Assembly: GCA_024207135.1 (NCBI GenBank)
Contig: CP042428.1
Coordinates: forward strand, 2,232,001 to 2,296,000
Reading direction: 5' to 3'
Origin: Arthrobacter sp. C2
GTDB taxonomy: Bacteria; Actinomycetota; Actinomycetes; Actinomycetales; Micrococcaceae
Length of the DNA stretch: 64,000 nucleotides
In this document: piece after piece, positions 35,359-45,508 of the stretch
Numbering within the stretch: position 1 is the first letter of the stretch
How the letters are laid out: each line of letters opens with the position of its first letter
The notes under the pieces: generated by a model
Database searches by the model: none
What the model saw: the letters and a program-made list of their open reading frames with translations, nothing else
Told to the model about the DNA's origin: nothing
Position numbers and translations under genes: made by a program

Positions 35359-35590
35359 GATGCACTCCTCGAACCGGCGGTCTCGCGGATTTCGAACCGC
35401 TCTAGGTACCACGGTAACCCCAAACCGTGCCCGGAAATTAGTGCTGTTTATGGGTCCTAATCGGGAGGGTCGCTACCCTCGGGTAAACGATTGCGGGGCG
35501 CGATTCCATGCGCGGAACATGCCCGAATCCCGATCGCGCACCCCGCCTACGGTGATGCACCTCACGCGCGGGACGTGCGTGCGGCTGTAG

Positions 35591-37057
<1,467 letters not shown>

Positions 37058-37064
37058 CCCAAGG

Positions 37065-37559
37065 CTACAGCCAGGGCACCGCTCCCTGGCTGTGCTCGAA
37101 GACCAGCGACGTCTGGGTGGTGGCCACCGCCGGGTTTGCCGACAGGTTGTCGAGCACGAACTGGCGCACGTCCTTCGAGTCGCGCACCGCCACGTGGATC
37201 AGGAAATCGTCGGCGCCGCCCAGGAAGAACAGCTGCGTGACCCCGGGCTTGGCGCGCATTTCTTCGGCAAAGGAGGACATCAGGTGGCGGGCGCCGGGGC
37301 GGATCTTCACGAAGATCAGCGCCTCGAGCGCGTGGCCGAGCACCTCGGGGTCGATTTCCAGGGTGAAGCGGCGGATGACGCCCGCCGAGCGCAAGGCGTT
37401 GAGCCGGGCCAGGCAGGTAGAGGGGGCGATGCCCAGTTCCTCGGCAAGCGAGTTGTTGGTGCGGCGCGCATTCTCCGTGAGCATGCGCAGCAGCCCGCGG
37501 TCGATGTCGTCCAGCTCCACGGGGTTGGACTGGCGAATATTCCTTTGAGTGATGGCCAT
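37065..37559 (-). CDS. Lrp/AsnC-family transcriptional regulator
   Basis: A regulator of about 164 residues. The HTH (about 15-62) reads ELDDIDRGLLRMLTENARR and SLAEELGIAPSTCLARLNAL. A RAM domain follows, with FFLGGADDFLIHVAV. It resembles actinobacterial Lrp/AldR-type amino acid sensors. The ATG at 37559 is the first close to the domain; a GTG seven codons upstream is possible, and neither has a strong ribosome site. Its stop lies eight bases from the convergent guaB1 stop. The target is not evident: the DedA gene upstream is on the same strand. Confidence 0.87.
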   Translation of the reverse strand: MAITQRNIRQSNPVELDDIDRGLLRMLTENARRTNNSLAEELGIAPSTCLARLNALRSAGVIRRFTLEIDPEVLGHALEALIFVKIRPGARHLMSSFAEEMRAKPGVTQLFFLGGADDFLIHVAVRDSKDVRQFVLDNLSANPAVATTQTSLVFEHSQGAVPWL

Positions 37560-37711
37560 GCCGGTACCCAGCTTTCGCACTAAAACATTGGTTCCCTGAA
37601 TCGTACCGACGAATATTTGCCAAAGCGCCCAACGCGCCGCAGGAAGAACACGACGGTGCGCCAGCTCCTTGACTGGACTTCATGGCCGGGCCGATTGCGG
37701 GAGCCTGCGCG

Positions 37712-38164
37712 TCAGGAGTTTTGCCGGCGGTAGCGGATCCACGCCAGGGTCGTAATCGCCAGCACCAAGGCTCCCGCCACGATCCACTGCCAGCCGAGGG
37801 CCAGCCATGCGTAGATCACGGCCATGCCCACGGTGGAATAGATGGTGGCCCAGATCAGGCAGCCGACGACGACCGCCGGGAGGTAGCGCAGCACCGGCAT
37901 CCGGGCGACACCCGCGCTGGCGTTGACCGCGGTCTGGATGCCCACGGTCATGAAGGACAGCGGGATCGCGAAGATGCCCCAGCGCTGGATGAAGCGTTCG
38001 GCCCGCTGGTAGATCGGCCCGGTGAGCACATGCTGGAACCGGGTGTGCTTCACCCCGGCGGCGATGCCGCGGCCCAGCCAGTAGGTGGTGTTTGCACGGG
38101 CCATGGAAAGCAAAAAGAGAAACGCAAAGGCCCATCCAAAAGGCGCGTCTCTTAACCAGTCCAT
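37712..38164 (-). CDS. DedA/VTT-domain membrane protein
   Basis: A 150-residue, four-span protein of the SNARE-associated (VTT/DedA) family. It has the N-terminal ARANTTYWLGRG segment and the re-entrant motif region with basic and glutamate residues (RAERFIQRWGIFAIPLSFMTVGIQT). DedA proteins are implicated in lipid scrambling and proton-coupled transport. The length is shorter than E. coli DedA (about 220), as often in actinobacteria. It stands alone. Confidence 0.8.
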   Translation of the reverse strand: MDWLRDAPFGWAFAFLFLLSMARANTTYWLGRGIAAGVKHTRFQHVLTGPIYQRAERFIQRWGIFAIPLSFMTVGIQTAVNASAGVARMPVLRYLPAVVVGCLIWATIYSTVGMAVIYAWLALGWQWIVAGALVLAITTLAWIRYRRQNS

Positions 38165-38243
38165 GAGCTCCAGCCTATCTGTGCCGGGTCATGGAGCCGG
38201 ACTTTCGTGAGCCGCCATACATCGAACGGCCAGTGCGTATTTC

Positions 38244-39530
38244 CTAGGGAACCGAGCGGATGTTGCGCACCAGCAAGGCACCGAAGATGCCGATGATGGC
38301 TGCCACGATGAACAGGGCCGTATAGCCACCGAGCACCTTCACCGAAACGAACGCCAGCGCGGGGGCAATGACCTGGGGCAGGGAGTTGGCCACGTTGATC
38401 ACGCCCATGTCCTTGCCCCGGGACTTGGCCGAGGGCAGCACCTGGGTCAGCAGCGCAAAGTCCACGGCCAGGTACGCGCCGAAACCGAGCCCCAGCACCG
38501 CGGCACCGATGATGGCGCCGGTGAAGTTCTGCGACACGGCAATGATCAGTGCGGAGCAGGCCACCACGATCGAGGAGACGATCACGAAGATCTTACGCTT
38601 CCCGCTCCTGTCGCTGATCGGCCCCAGGATCACTGCGCTGATGATCACCATGACCGCGTAGATGCCGGTCAGCACCAGCACCCCGCCGGCGGGATCCGGG
38701 TGCTTGACGACGTCGGTGAGGAAGAAGAGCAGGTAGACGATGGTCATTTGGTTGCCGGTGTTCATCATGAACCGGGTCAACCAGGCCCACCCGAAGTCGC
38801 GGTGGGTCAGCGGGTTGATCCAGAAGCCCTTGGCGAACTCCAGCAGGTTGAAGGCGGGGCGGAACTCGCGTGGCAGCTGCGGGTCGTTGGACCGCAGCAC
38901 GTAGGGGATCACGGAAACCAGCAGGGCCGCGGCGCAGATCATGTAGCCCACGGCGATGTTCCCGGTGATGGCGAAGCCCACCACCGCGCCCAGCAGGATG
39001 CCCACGGTCTGGCCCATGGCGGCCAGCCCGCCGATGCCCCCGCGCCGGCGCTCCGGAACGCGGTCCGGGATGGTGGCGGTGACGGCCGAATAGGCGGCGT
39101 TGGCGCCGGCCTGCAGCCCGCACCAGCCCAGCAGCATCAGCGCGACGGTGGTGGCCCCGGAGAGCATCAGCAGCGAGGCGGCGCCAAGGATGGCCCCGGC
39201 CAGGATCCACGGCGAGCGGCGTCCCATCTTGGAGACCGTGCGGTCCGAGAGCGCGCCGAAGAGCGGGTTGGCCACCAGTGCCACCGAGGCGCCGCAGGCG
39301 GTGACCAGCGAGAGGATCGCTTCCTTGGACCCGGCATCGATCGCCGTGGCCTGCAGCCCCAGCAACACATTGATGGGGGCGAAGAAGACGATGTTGATGC
39401 CGATGTTGATCGCCACGACCGAGGCCACCCAGCTGCGGGCGACGTCCTTGGTCGGCGTGCGCAGGGCCTCGGGGAGCCCCGCCTCGCCGCCGCCGGCAAG
39501 GGCCGTGGGATCGTTGGGTGTGCGCGCCAA
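38244..39530 (-). CDS. MFS transporter
   Basis: A 428-residue MFS protein with a 30-residue soluble N-terminus and twelve spans. Signature loops are NPLFGALSDRTVSKMGRRSPW near residue 87 and GPISDRSGKRKIF in the second half. The layout resembles the GPH/UMF-like group, but the substrate is unknown. The start is a TTG at 39530, directly abutting the TAG of a 32-residue ORF on the same strand, so translation of the two could be coupled. No regulatory gene adjoins. Confidence 0.87.
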   Translation of the reverse strand: MARTPNDPTALAGGGEAGLPEALRTPTKDVARSWVASVVAINIGINIVFFAPINVLLGLQATAIDAGSKEAILSLVTACGASVALVANPLFGALSDRTVSKMGRRSPWILAGAILGAASLLMLSGATTVALMLLGWCGLQAGANAAYSAVTATIPDRVPERRRGGIGGLAAMGQTVGILLGAVVGFAITGNIAVGYMICAAALLVSVIPYVLRSNDPQLPREFRPAFNLLEFAKGFWINPLTHRDFGWAWLTRFMMNTGNQMTIVYLLFFLTDVVKHPDPAGGVLVLTGIYAVMVIISAVILGPISDRSGKRKIFVIVSSIVVACSALIIAVSQNFTGAIIGAAVLGLGFGAYLAVDFALLTQVLPSAKSRGKDMGVINVANSLPQVIAPALAFVSVKVLGGYTALFIVAAIIGIFGALLVRNIRSVP

Positions 39531-39629
39531 CTAGATCATGCCCGAGAGCATGCCGGCTCCGGTCCCCACGAGCAGGGCCCCGATGAGCAGCCAGGTGATC
39601 ACTTTGACACGTTTGCGAATCGATTCCAT
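39531..39629 (-). CDS. 32-residue single-span membrane peptide upstream of the MFS gene
   Basis: An ATG-started frame of 32 codons encodes a basic head (MESIRKRVKV) and one hydrophobic helix (residues about 11-29, with AGxGxG spacing). Its TAG is immediately followed by the TTG start of the MFS transporter with no gap, the arrangement expected for a coupled leader or a small accessory subunit. No good ribosome site precedes its ATG, which lowers confidence. Alternatively it is only a translated leader, or non-coding. Confidence 0.4.
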   Translation of the reverse strand: MESIRKRVKVITWLLIGALLVGTGAGMLSGMI

Positions 39630-39733
39630 AGTGCGTTTATCGTAGGCGAGTTTTGCTCCGAACGCCCCTTTGACGACACCTGTCTTGCGCGTACCGCGCA
39701 TGCTTTCGGACCGGGGCAGATTACGCTACTGGC

Positions 39734-40567
39734 ATGAGCAAAAGCGGATCCGAGCAAATGTTGTGGGCACCGCGCCACAGCGGCTGGAATCTGGCCCACC
39801 ATTTGGTGCCGTCCTTTGTGTTGCTGGCCTTCCTGGCGGGCACCGGGGTGTACGCGCTGCTGCACGAGCGGCCGGTGCTTTCCACCGGGCTGCTGGCCAG
39901 CGCCCTGGCCGTGCTGATGGGCGTGGTGGCGGCCTATCGCCGCCCGACCGAGGACCAGGCGGCCGCGACCGCGGCGGTCGGAACCAGCACGGGACCGCGG
40001 GCAGCCACGTGCTTCCCGATGTTCCGGACCTCCCCGCAGTGGGCCGCCGCGGTGATGGGCCTGGCCGTGGTGATCCTGGTGGCCACCGTGGCGCTGAGCG
40101 CACGGCTGCTGATCATCCACAGCTACGACCCGATGGTACTGATCGTCCTGCTGACGGTCTTCCTGCTCGGGATCGGGGTCTATGTCTTGAACCGCGGGAT
40201 CCGCATGGCGCGCATTGCCGCCGCATCCCAGGATCCCGGGGTCTACCTCACCCGCAGCCGCATCGTGCTTTATTCCTCGCGCGGAACCCGGGAAATCTAC
40301 TGGAACGACCTCGAGGGCATCGAGCCAACCGATCCGGCCCGCCACCGGCCACTGGGCAGGCGCGGCCCTGCCTGGATCGTGGTGCGTCCCCGGGCCGGGG
40401 AGGCCGTCGGAGCCAAGTCCCTGGTGATCCTGGTCCACGAGCTCACCGCCAACCCGGACCAGCTGATGCGCACCCTGGAGCATTACTGGGTCAACCCGGC
40501 GGACCGGGCCGAGCTCGGGACGGCCGCGGCGCTGGAGCGCGTGCGGGGATTCACCTCGCAGTCCTAG
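39734..40567 (+). CDS. Membrane protein with PH-like domain, unknown function
   Basis: A 277-residue protein with four hydrophobic spans: two near 25-67 and two near 103-152. A cytoplasmic C-terminal domain of about 110 residues has beta-strands (GVYLTRSRIVLYSSRGTREIYW) suggestive of a bacterial PH domain. No catalytic residues are recognised. The stop codon overlaps that of the convergent Rieske gene by two bases. It is divergent from the 32-residue ORF and MFS gene. Confidence 0.75.
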   Translation: MSKSGSEQMLWAPRHSGWNLAHHLVPSFVLLAFLAGTGVYALLHERPVLSTGLLASALAVLMGVVAAYRRPTEDQAAATAAVGTSTGPRAATCFPMFRTSPQWAAAVMGLAVVILVATVALSARLLIIHSYDPMVLIVLLTVFLLGIGVYVLNRGIRMARIAAASQDPGVYLTRSRIVLYSSRGTREIYWNDLEGIEPTDPARHRPLGRRGPAWIVVRPRAGEAVGAKSLVILVHELTANPDQLMRTLEHYWVNPADRAELGTAAALERVRGFTSQS

Positions 40568-40929
40568 TTCCCGCCGGCGGCCGTTCCCGGATGCAGCAGC
40601 ACCCGCCCGGCAAGGACCTGGACCTTGTGGGTGCGGGCATCGCGGACGGCCGGCAGGCACAGCACCTTCCCGTCGCGCAGGCAAAAGCGCGAGGAATGCA
40701 AGGGGCATTCGACCTCGTCGTCCTCGATCCAGCCCTCGGACAGGGACGCGACCTCGTGCGGGCATTCATCATCCAGCGCGTAGTAAACCCCGGAGTCGGC
40801 GCGAAAGAGCCCTATGTCCTCCGGGTATCCGCTGGTTTCCGCGGGGACCAGCAGGGCCGTGCCCGGTTCGAGCAGGTCCTCGCCACCCAGGTCGACGGCC
40901 GGCAAACCGGGGCTTTTTTCGGTGTCCAT
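40564..40929 (-). CDS. Rieske-type [2Fe-2S] ferredoxin, biotin operon
   Basis: A 121-residue Rieske domain protein. Cluster ligands are Cys56/His58 (CPH) and Cys75/His78 (CPLH), the C-x-H...C-x2-H pattern. It is a soluble electron carrier like the ferredoxin component of multi-component oxygenases. It is the last gene of the bioB...reductase series, 114 bases after the FAD reductase, which would reduce it; the P450 two genes further up would be the acceptor (inference). The ATG at 40929 is chosen; a TTG at 41019 would extend the protein by a basic, poorly coding stretch. It is about half identical by eye to the Rieske protein at 48360-48698. Confidence 0.88.
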   Translation of the reverse strand: MDTEKSPGLPAVDLGGEDLLEPGTALLVPAETSGYPEDIGLFRADSGVYYALDDECPHEVASLSEGWIEDDEVECPLHSSRFCLRDGKVLCLPAVRDARTHKVQVLAGRVLLHPGTAAGGN

Positions 40930-41043
40930 GTGATTCGCGCACCTCTCCGTCGGGAGGGCAGCCCGGGAGAACCGGCCGCCACTGCCCCCAGTCTTGCCCT
41001 TCCGCGCACCGGCGGGCAAGGGGCACGAAGGAAGGGCCGGGAG

Positions 41044-42255
41044 TCAGCGGGCCAGTTTCTTCAGCGGGACTTCGGGGTCGGCAAGCGCTTCGGGCGGAAC
41101 AATGATGCCGCGGTCGATGATGCGCCGGGCCGCCCGGATCATCAGCCCGCCGTCGATCGCCGCGGCCCCGAGCATCCGCCCGTCCGCGGCAACGTTGAAG
41201 GCGGCCACCGGTTCCCCCTCTTTCAGGCGCAGGATGGTGGTGCCCTCGGCGTTCATGTCCCCCACACCCTCGACGTGGGTGCCGTGGCGGTCGGACCAGA
41301 ACCACGAGGCACCGTGCACCGGTGGTTCCTGGCCCAGGATCGCCGCGGCCGCGGTGGCCCCGGTGTTCATGGCGTGTTCCCAGTGCTCTCCGCGCCGTTG
41401 CAGCGTCCCGTCGGCGGACCGGGTGCGGGCCATGTCCCCCACCGCGTAGATCCCCGGGTGCGAAGTGCGCTGGTGCTCGTCGACCAGCACGCCGTTGTCG
41501 GTCGCCAGGCCTGCGCCCTGGGCGAGGGCGGTGTTGGGGATGATGCCGATGCCCACGAGCACCTCGTCGCATTCGAGGACCCGGCCGTCGGCCAGCTCGA
41601 TCCGGCGGCCCGCCCCGGTTCGCGTGATGCCCGCGGGCGTGCCGTGGACGACGGTGATGCCCGCACCGGAGTGCATGGCGTGCAGGCGTCGCGCCAGCTC
41701 TGGGCCCACGGCGGGCACCAGCGGGGTCTCGACGGGGTCGATCAGCGTGACCTCTGCCCCGAGGGCGAGGGCCGAGGAGGCGACCTCGGCGCCGATGAGT
41801 CCGGCCCCGACGATGGCCAGCCGGATGCCCGGGGCGAGCTTGCCGCGCAGCGTGTCTGCATCGGCGCGGCTGCGCAGCACCAGCACCGAGTCCAGGTCGC
41901 CGCCGGCCACCGGCAACGGACGGGCGGAGCCGCCGGTGGCCAGCACCAGGATGTCGGCGTGCAGTTTCCTGCCGTCCTGCAGTTCCACGCCCAGCGGTTC
42001 GATCGCCAGCGCGTGCACCGTGGCGCGGAGAAGTCCGACCCGGTGTTCGGAGAACCAGGAGGCCGGCGCCAGTTCGATGCCCGCGGCGTCCTTGTCCCCC
42101 AGCAGGTAGGCCTTGCTCAGCGGTGGGCGGTCGTAGGGAATCCCGGCGGGGTCGATGAGGTCGATGGTCCCGGTGAAGCCGCGCGTGCGCAGGTTCTGCG
42201 CGACGGTGAACCCGGCCAGGCCGCCGCCAACGATCAGGATGGATTCAATGCTCAT
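41044..42255 (-). CDS. FAD-dependent ferredoxin reductase, biotin operon
   Basis: A 403-residue flavoprotein of the BphA4/putidaredoxin-reductase class. It has an N-terminal FAD fold (ILIVGGGLAGFTVAQNLR), the IPYDRPPLSKAYL motif, a central NAD(P)H fold (LAIVGAGLIGAEVAS), ATGG in the FAD site and the second FAD motif IYAVGDMAR. A small C-terminal reductase domain follows. Such enzymes pass electrons from NAD(P)H to a [2Fe-2S] ferredoxin, here the Rieske protein next downstream. The ATG at 42255 overlaps the end of the 33-residue His-rich ORF; an ATG at 42288 is an alternative. Operon context points to a P450 electron chain. Confidence 0.9.
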   Translation of the reverse strand: MSIESILIVGGGLAGFTVAQNLRTRGFTGTIDLIDPAGIPYDRPPLSKAYLLGDKDAAGIELAPASWFSEHRVGLLRATVHALAIEPLGVELQDGRKLHADILVLATGGSARPLPVAGGDLDSVLVLRSRADADTLRGKLAPGIRLAIVGAGLIGAEVASSALALGAEVTLIDPVETPLVPAVGPELARRLHAMHSGAGITVVHGTPAGITRTGAGRRIELADGRVLECDEVLVGIGIIPNTALAQGAGLATDNGVLVDEHQRTSHPGIYAVGDMARTRSADGTLQRRGEHWEHAMNTGATAAAAILGQEPPVHGASWFWSDRHGTHVEGVGDMNAEGTTILRLKEGEPVAAFNVAADGRMLGAAAIDGGLMIRAARRIIDRGIIVPPEALADPEVPLKKLAR

Positions 42256-42346
42256 GGTTGTGTGGTGCCGATCCGTGGATGTGGTCATGGACGTTCAGTG
42301 CTGCGTGCTGGCACGAGTTTGTGCCCGACTGCTGCCCTCCCATCAT
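42245..42346 (-). CDS. 33-residue His-rich mini-protein between bioD and the reductase
   Basis: A frame of 33 codons that starts MMGGQQSG, has one Cys (SCQH) and seven His in its last 20 residues, and ends HNHEH. Its ATG overlaps the bioD stop by ATGA, exactly as bioA, P450 and bioD overlap the genes before them, and its own stop overlaps the reductase start by 11 bases. Thus it removes the only sizeable gap in the core operon. The composition suggests binding of Fe, Zn, Ni or Cu. No family is known to me. It may instead be untranslated spacer, since no ribosome site is seen beyond coupling. Confidence 0.5.
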   Translation of the reverse strand: MMGGQQSGTNSCQHAALNVHDHIHGSAPHNHEH

Positions 42347-43128
42347 CCCGCGCGGGCGGGCTCCGCCACAAAGCGGGGACGGCCGTCCGTGGTGTCCGGG
42401 GCAACGTGCAACGGCGCTTCGACGAGCACCGAGGCCAGTTTCCGGCCCGCCGCGTGCAGGATCAGCTGACTGTGCGCCGGGTTGGCCACGGCTCCGGCTG
42501 GTGGGCCGTCGGCCCAGGCCCAGCCGTGGCGCCCGGCCAGCGCGCGCAAATTCGACCGGTTCCGCTGCTGCAGTGCGGTGGGGTCGGCCGGGAAGCTTCC
42601 CGGCACCAGCACCCCGCGGGCAAAGCCGCGCGCCGCGGCGGCTTCCAGGGTCAGCGCCGTGTGGTTCAACGTCCCCAGGTCCGGGCGGGTGGCCACCACC
42701 AACCGGGCACCCAGCCCGCGGCCAATATCCGCGATGGTTTCCCCCGCCAGGGTCAAGGGCACCAGCAGGCCGCCGGCGCCCTCGATGAGCAGCACATCGT
42801 GCCACTTGGCCAGCGCCCGGGCGCGACGCAGATGGTCGGCCAGGGTGGGCAGCGCCGCGGCGGCTGCCGGGCCCCCTGCGTGCAGCGCGGCATCCACCGG
42901 GGCCATCGGATCTTTCAGCCGCACTCCCTCGGACAGGGTGAGCTCCGGCGGGTTCCCCAGCCAGGACCCGATCGCGTGCACATCCCCGCCCTGCCCCGGT
43001 TCCACGCCGGTTTGGGCGGGCTTGTAGATGGCCCCCGAATGCCCCGCATCCAGGGCTCCGGCGGCCAGGGCCGCGGTGAGGACGGTCTTGCCGACGTCGG
43101 TGTCGGTCCCGGTGACGGCGACGATCAT
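42343..43128 (-). CDS. bioD: Dethiobiotin synthetase
   Basis: A 261-residue ATP-dependent carboxylase that converts 7,8-diaminopelargonate, CO2 and ATP to dethiobiotin. The P-loop is GTDTDVGKT (residues 7-15). The substrate-site region YKPAQTG and the EGAGGLLVPL motif are intact. The ATG overlaps the P450 stop by four bases (ATGA). Slightly longer than E. coli BioD, with a C-terminal extension of about 30 residues. Confidence 0.95.
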   Translation of the reverse strand: MIVAVTGTDTDVGKTVLTAALAAGALDAGHSGAIYKPAQTGVEPGQGGDVHAIGSWLGNPPELTLSEGVRLKDPMAPVDAALHAGGPAAAAALPTLADHLRRARALAKWHDVLLIEGAGGLLVPLTLAGETIADIGRGLGARLVVATRPDLGTLNHTALTLEAAAARGFARGVLVPGSFPADPTALQQRNRSNLRALAGRHGWAWADGPPAGAVANPAHSQLILHAAGRKLASVLVEAPLHVAPDTTDGRPRFVAEPARAG

Positions 43129-44297
43129 GCCGCCACCCCCGCACCCGGCCACGAGCTGAACACGGTACGCGGCCACTGGAAGGAGAGCAGGTGCATCCAG
43201 TCCGGTTCCCCGCCGGCCGGGTTGAGCCCCGGCAGCGCGCGGGCCGCGGTGTGCAGCACCACCTCGGTTTCCATCCGTGCCAGCCCCGCGCCGAGGCAGC
43301 GGTGGATCCCGAACCCGAAGGCCAGGGAATCATCGTCCCCGTCCTCCATCAGGGCACCGCCCGAGAGCCGGAGCACCAGCTGCTCCCCGGCGGCAAAGCG
43401 CACACCATCCAGCTCGATGTCGGCCCGCACCACCCGGCGCCAGGTCGGCACCGAGGACGCGCGCGCCAGCGACCGGGCCACCAGCTGTGCGGCCGCGGAT
43501 TCCTGCGCGCAGGAATCCCAGCGGCCCCCGTGCAGCGCGGCGGCCAGCGTCGTGGAGATGAGCATCGCGGTGGTCTCCTGTCCGGCAATGGTCAGGAAGT
43601 AGCCCAGTGAGCGGATCCGGTCCAGGTCCACCCCGCCTTGGTGCAGCGCCGCATAGAGGTTTCCGTCGTCGCGGGCCACGGCCTGCGCGACCGAGGTGCG
43701 CAGCCACGCGTGGAATCCGGCGGCGCTGGCGGCAAGTTCCCGCTGCCGGGCGGCGTCGGGCCAGCCCCAGAAGAGCTCCAGGGAATCGAGGCTCCAGGCC
43801 TTGAGGTCGGCGGCGGGCGGGACCGGGATCCCGGTGAGCCGGGCCATGACCTCGGGCGGGATGACCGCGGCCAGGTGCGCGGCCAGGTCGACGCGGGCGC
43901 CGTTGCGGTAGTCGGCGGCCAGTGCGGCGCAGATCCCGGCCACGCGTGCCCGGATGGGCTCCGCCTGGGCGGCGACCCTGGCGGGGCTGAAGAAGCGTGC
44001 CACGATGCGGCGGACCGCCAGGTGCGCTGCCCCGCCGGCGCTGGCCAGCACCGGGGGCAGGAAGAAGCGTTCGGCGGCCAGGACGCGCAGGGCCGCGGGT
44101 TCGAGGTCGATGGCGGTGTCCAGGGCGTTGGCCGGGGTGAAATCCTCGGGGCGCTGCAGGATCCGGCGCACCAGGGCGGGGTCCTCGATGCTGCGGTAGC
44201 GGTTGTTGACCGCCTCGGGGTAGGTGCCGGGCAGGGCCGTGGCCAGCGGCGCGGACGTTGGGGCAACGGCCGTGGACCCGGCAAAGGGACAGCTCAT
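43125..44297 (-). CDS. Divergent cytochrome P450 of the biotin operon (BioI-like role)
   Basis: A 390-residue soluble P450. The haem-thiolate Cys334 lies in FGFGIHRCLGAGLAR. The I-helix oxygen-binding motif AGQETT is at 238-243, and the C-helix HLAVRRIVARFFSP is canonical. Two normally conserved parts are unusual: the K-helix ExxR motif is not seen (the matching stretch around 272-283 reads VARSLARASSV), and the meander before the haem loop is shortened. It overlaps bioF and bioD by ATGA on both sides. B. subtilis BioI cleaves fatty acyl-ACP to pimeloyl-ACP, and a similar job here would explain the missing pimelate genes. That role is inference. Confidence 0.85.
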   Translation of the reverse strand: MSCPFAGSTAVAPTSAPLATALPGTYPEAVNNRYRSIEDPALVRRILQRPEDFTPANALDTAIDLEPAALRVLAAERFFLPPVLASAGGAAHLAVRRIVARFFSPARVAAQAEPIRARVAGICAALAADYRNGARVDLAAHLAAVIPPEVMARLTGIPVPPAADLKAWSLDSLELFWGWPDAARQRELAASAAGFHAWLRTSVAQAVARDDGNLYAALHQGGVDLDRIRSLGYFLTIAGQETTAMLISTTLAAALHGGRWDSCAQESAAAQLVARSLARASSVPTWRRVVRADIELDGVRFAAGEQLVLRLSGGALMEDGDDDSLAFGFGIHRCLGAGLARMETEVVLHTAARALPGLNPAGGEPDWMHLLSFQWPRTVFSSWPGAGVAA

Positions 44298-45508
44298 GAT
44301 TCTTCCTCCAGGATGGTGGCGGCAATGGTGTGCAGCGCGGCGAGCAGCTCGCGCCGGTGGTGGTTGGCGTGGGCGGTGATCCGCAGCCGGGACACCCCGT
44401 CGGGCACGGACGGGGGCCGGAAGCAGGCCACGGCGATGCCGCGGGCGCGCAGGGCCGCGGCGGTGCGCACCGCGGTGGCGGCGTTGGCCATGGTGATCGA
44501 GTGCACCGCGCCGGCGCCCCGCTCGATGCGCCCGGAAAGATGCGGCACCGCGGACAGTGTGTCGTGCACAAGGGCGGCGTTGCGTTCCAGCCGTCCCAGC
44601 AGTTGCGCGTCGGCCAGTTCCAAGGCGGCCAGTGCGGCGCCGGCCGCGGCCGGGGCCAGCGCGGTGTCAAAGAGGAAGCTGCGGGCGGTGTTCACCAGGT
44701 GCTCGCGCAGCAACCCCGCCGTTTCCCCGCCCAGCAGCACCACCCCGCCCTGGGAGCCCAGGGCCTTGGAGAGCGTGGCGGTGGCGATGACGTGCCCGGA
44801 ACCTGCCAGCCCGGCGGCACGCAGCGCCGAGCCGTTGCGCGTGGCGGCCAGCGAGTGGGCCTCGTCGACGAGAAGCAGCGCGCCGAACTCGGCGCACAGC
44901 GCATCCGCGGCGGCCAGGTCGGCGGCATCCCCCAGCACCGAATAGAGGGATTCGAGCACCAGCGCCACGCGCGGGGCCGGTGCCGGCGAGTCGCGGTTCG
45001 CCTCGAGCAGCGCCCTGGCGGCGTCGAGGTCGTTGTGCGCGGCTGTGGCCACCCTGGCCCCGGAGAGGCGGGCGCCGTCGATCAGGCTGGCGTGGGCATG
45101 GGCGTCGAGGATGAAGTGGCTGCCCGGTCCGCCCAGGGCCTGCAGGACACCGATGTTGGCGGTGTAGCCGCTGGAAAAGACCAGCGCGGTGTTCCTGCCG
45201 GTGTAGGCGCACAGCGCCTCCTCGAGCGCGCTGTGCACCGCCACGGTGCCGGTGGCCACGCGGCTGGCGGCGGCACCGGCTCCGTGGCGGGCCGCGGCCT
45301 CCCCGGAGGCGGCACGCACCGCCGGGTGCGTACCCAGGCCCAGGTAGTCGTTGGAGGCCAGGTCCACCAGGTGCCCGCGATCGCTCTCCACCCGGTGCAG
45401 CCCGCGGGCCGCGCGCACCCGTGCCCGCCCGCCCAGCCACGTTCCCCACGCCTCCGGAACGGCCGCGGGCGCATCGGCGGCCGGGGCAAGGCTAGGGGCC
45501 GTGGACAT
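44294..45508 (-). CDS. bioF: 8-amino-7-oxononanoate synthase
   Basis: A 404-residue PLP enzyme of the alpha-oxoamine synthase family that condenses pimeloyl-thioester with L-alanine. The PLP lysine is in TLSKALGSQGG near residue 240. The glycine-rich SNDYLGLG, the aromatic/histidine stacking site HASLIDG and the DEAHS aspartate are present. Its start overlaps the bioA end by 17 bases and its stop overlaps the P450 start by four. Its need for a pimeloyl donor links it to the P450 next door. Confidence 0.93.
   Translation of the reverse strand: MSTAPSLAPAADAPAAVPEAWGTWLGGRARVRAARGLHRVESDRGHLVDLASNDYLGLGTHPAVRAASGEAAARHGAGAAASRVATGTVAVHSALEEALCAYTGRNTALVFSSGYTANIGVLQALGGPGSHFILDAHAHASLIDGARLSGARVATAAHNDLDAARALLEANRDSPAPAPRVALVLESLYSVLGDAADLAAADALCAEFGALLLVDEAHSLAATRNGSALRAAGLAGSGHVIATATLSKALGSQGGVVLLGGETAGLLREHLVNTARSFLFDTALAPAAAGAALAALELADAQLLGRLERNAALVHDTLSAVPHLSGRIERGAGAVHSITMANAATAVRTAAALRARGIAVACFRPPSVPDGVSRLRITAHANHHRRELLAALHTIAATILEEES

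Noticed and set aside
39670-43602. A 1310-codon open frame on the plus strand opposite the biotin operon
   Set aside because: It is a by-product of high GC at third positions. Composition is Arg/Gly/Pro/His-rich with no domain, and bioD, the reductase and the Rieske protein on the other strand are unmistakable.
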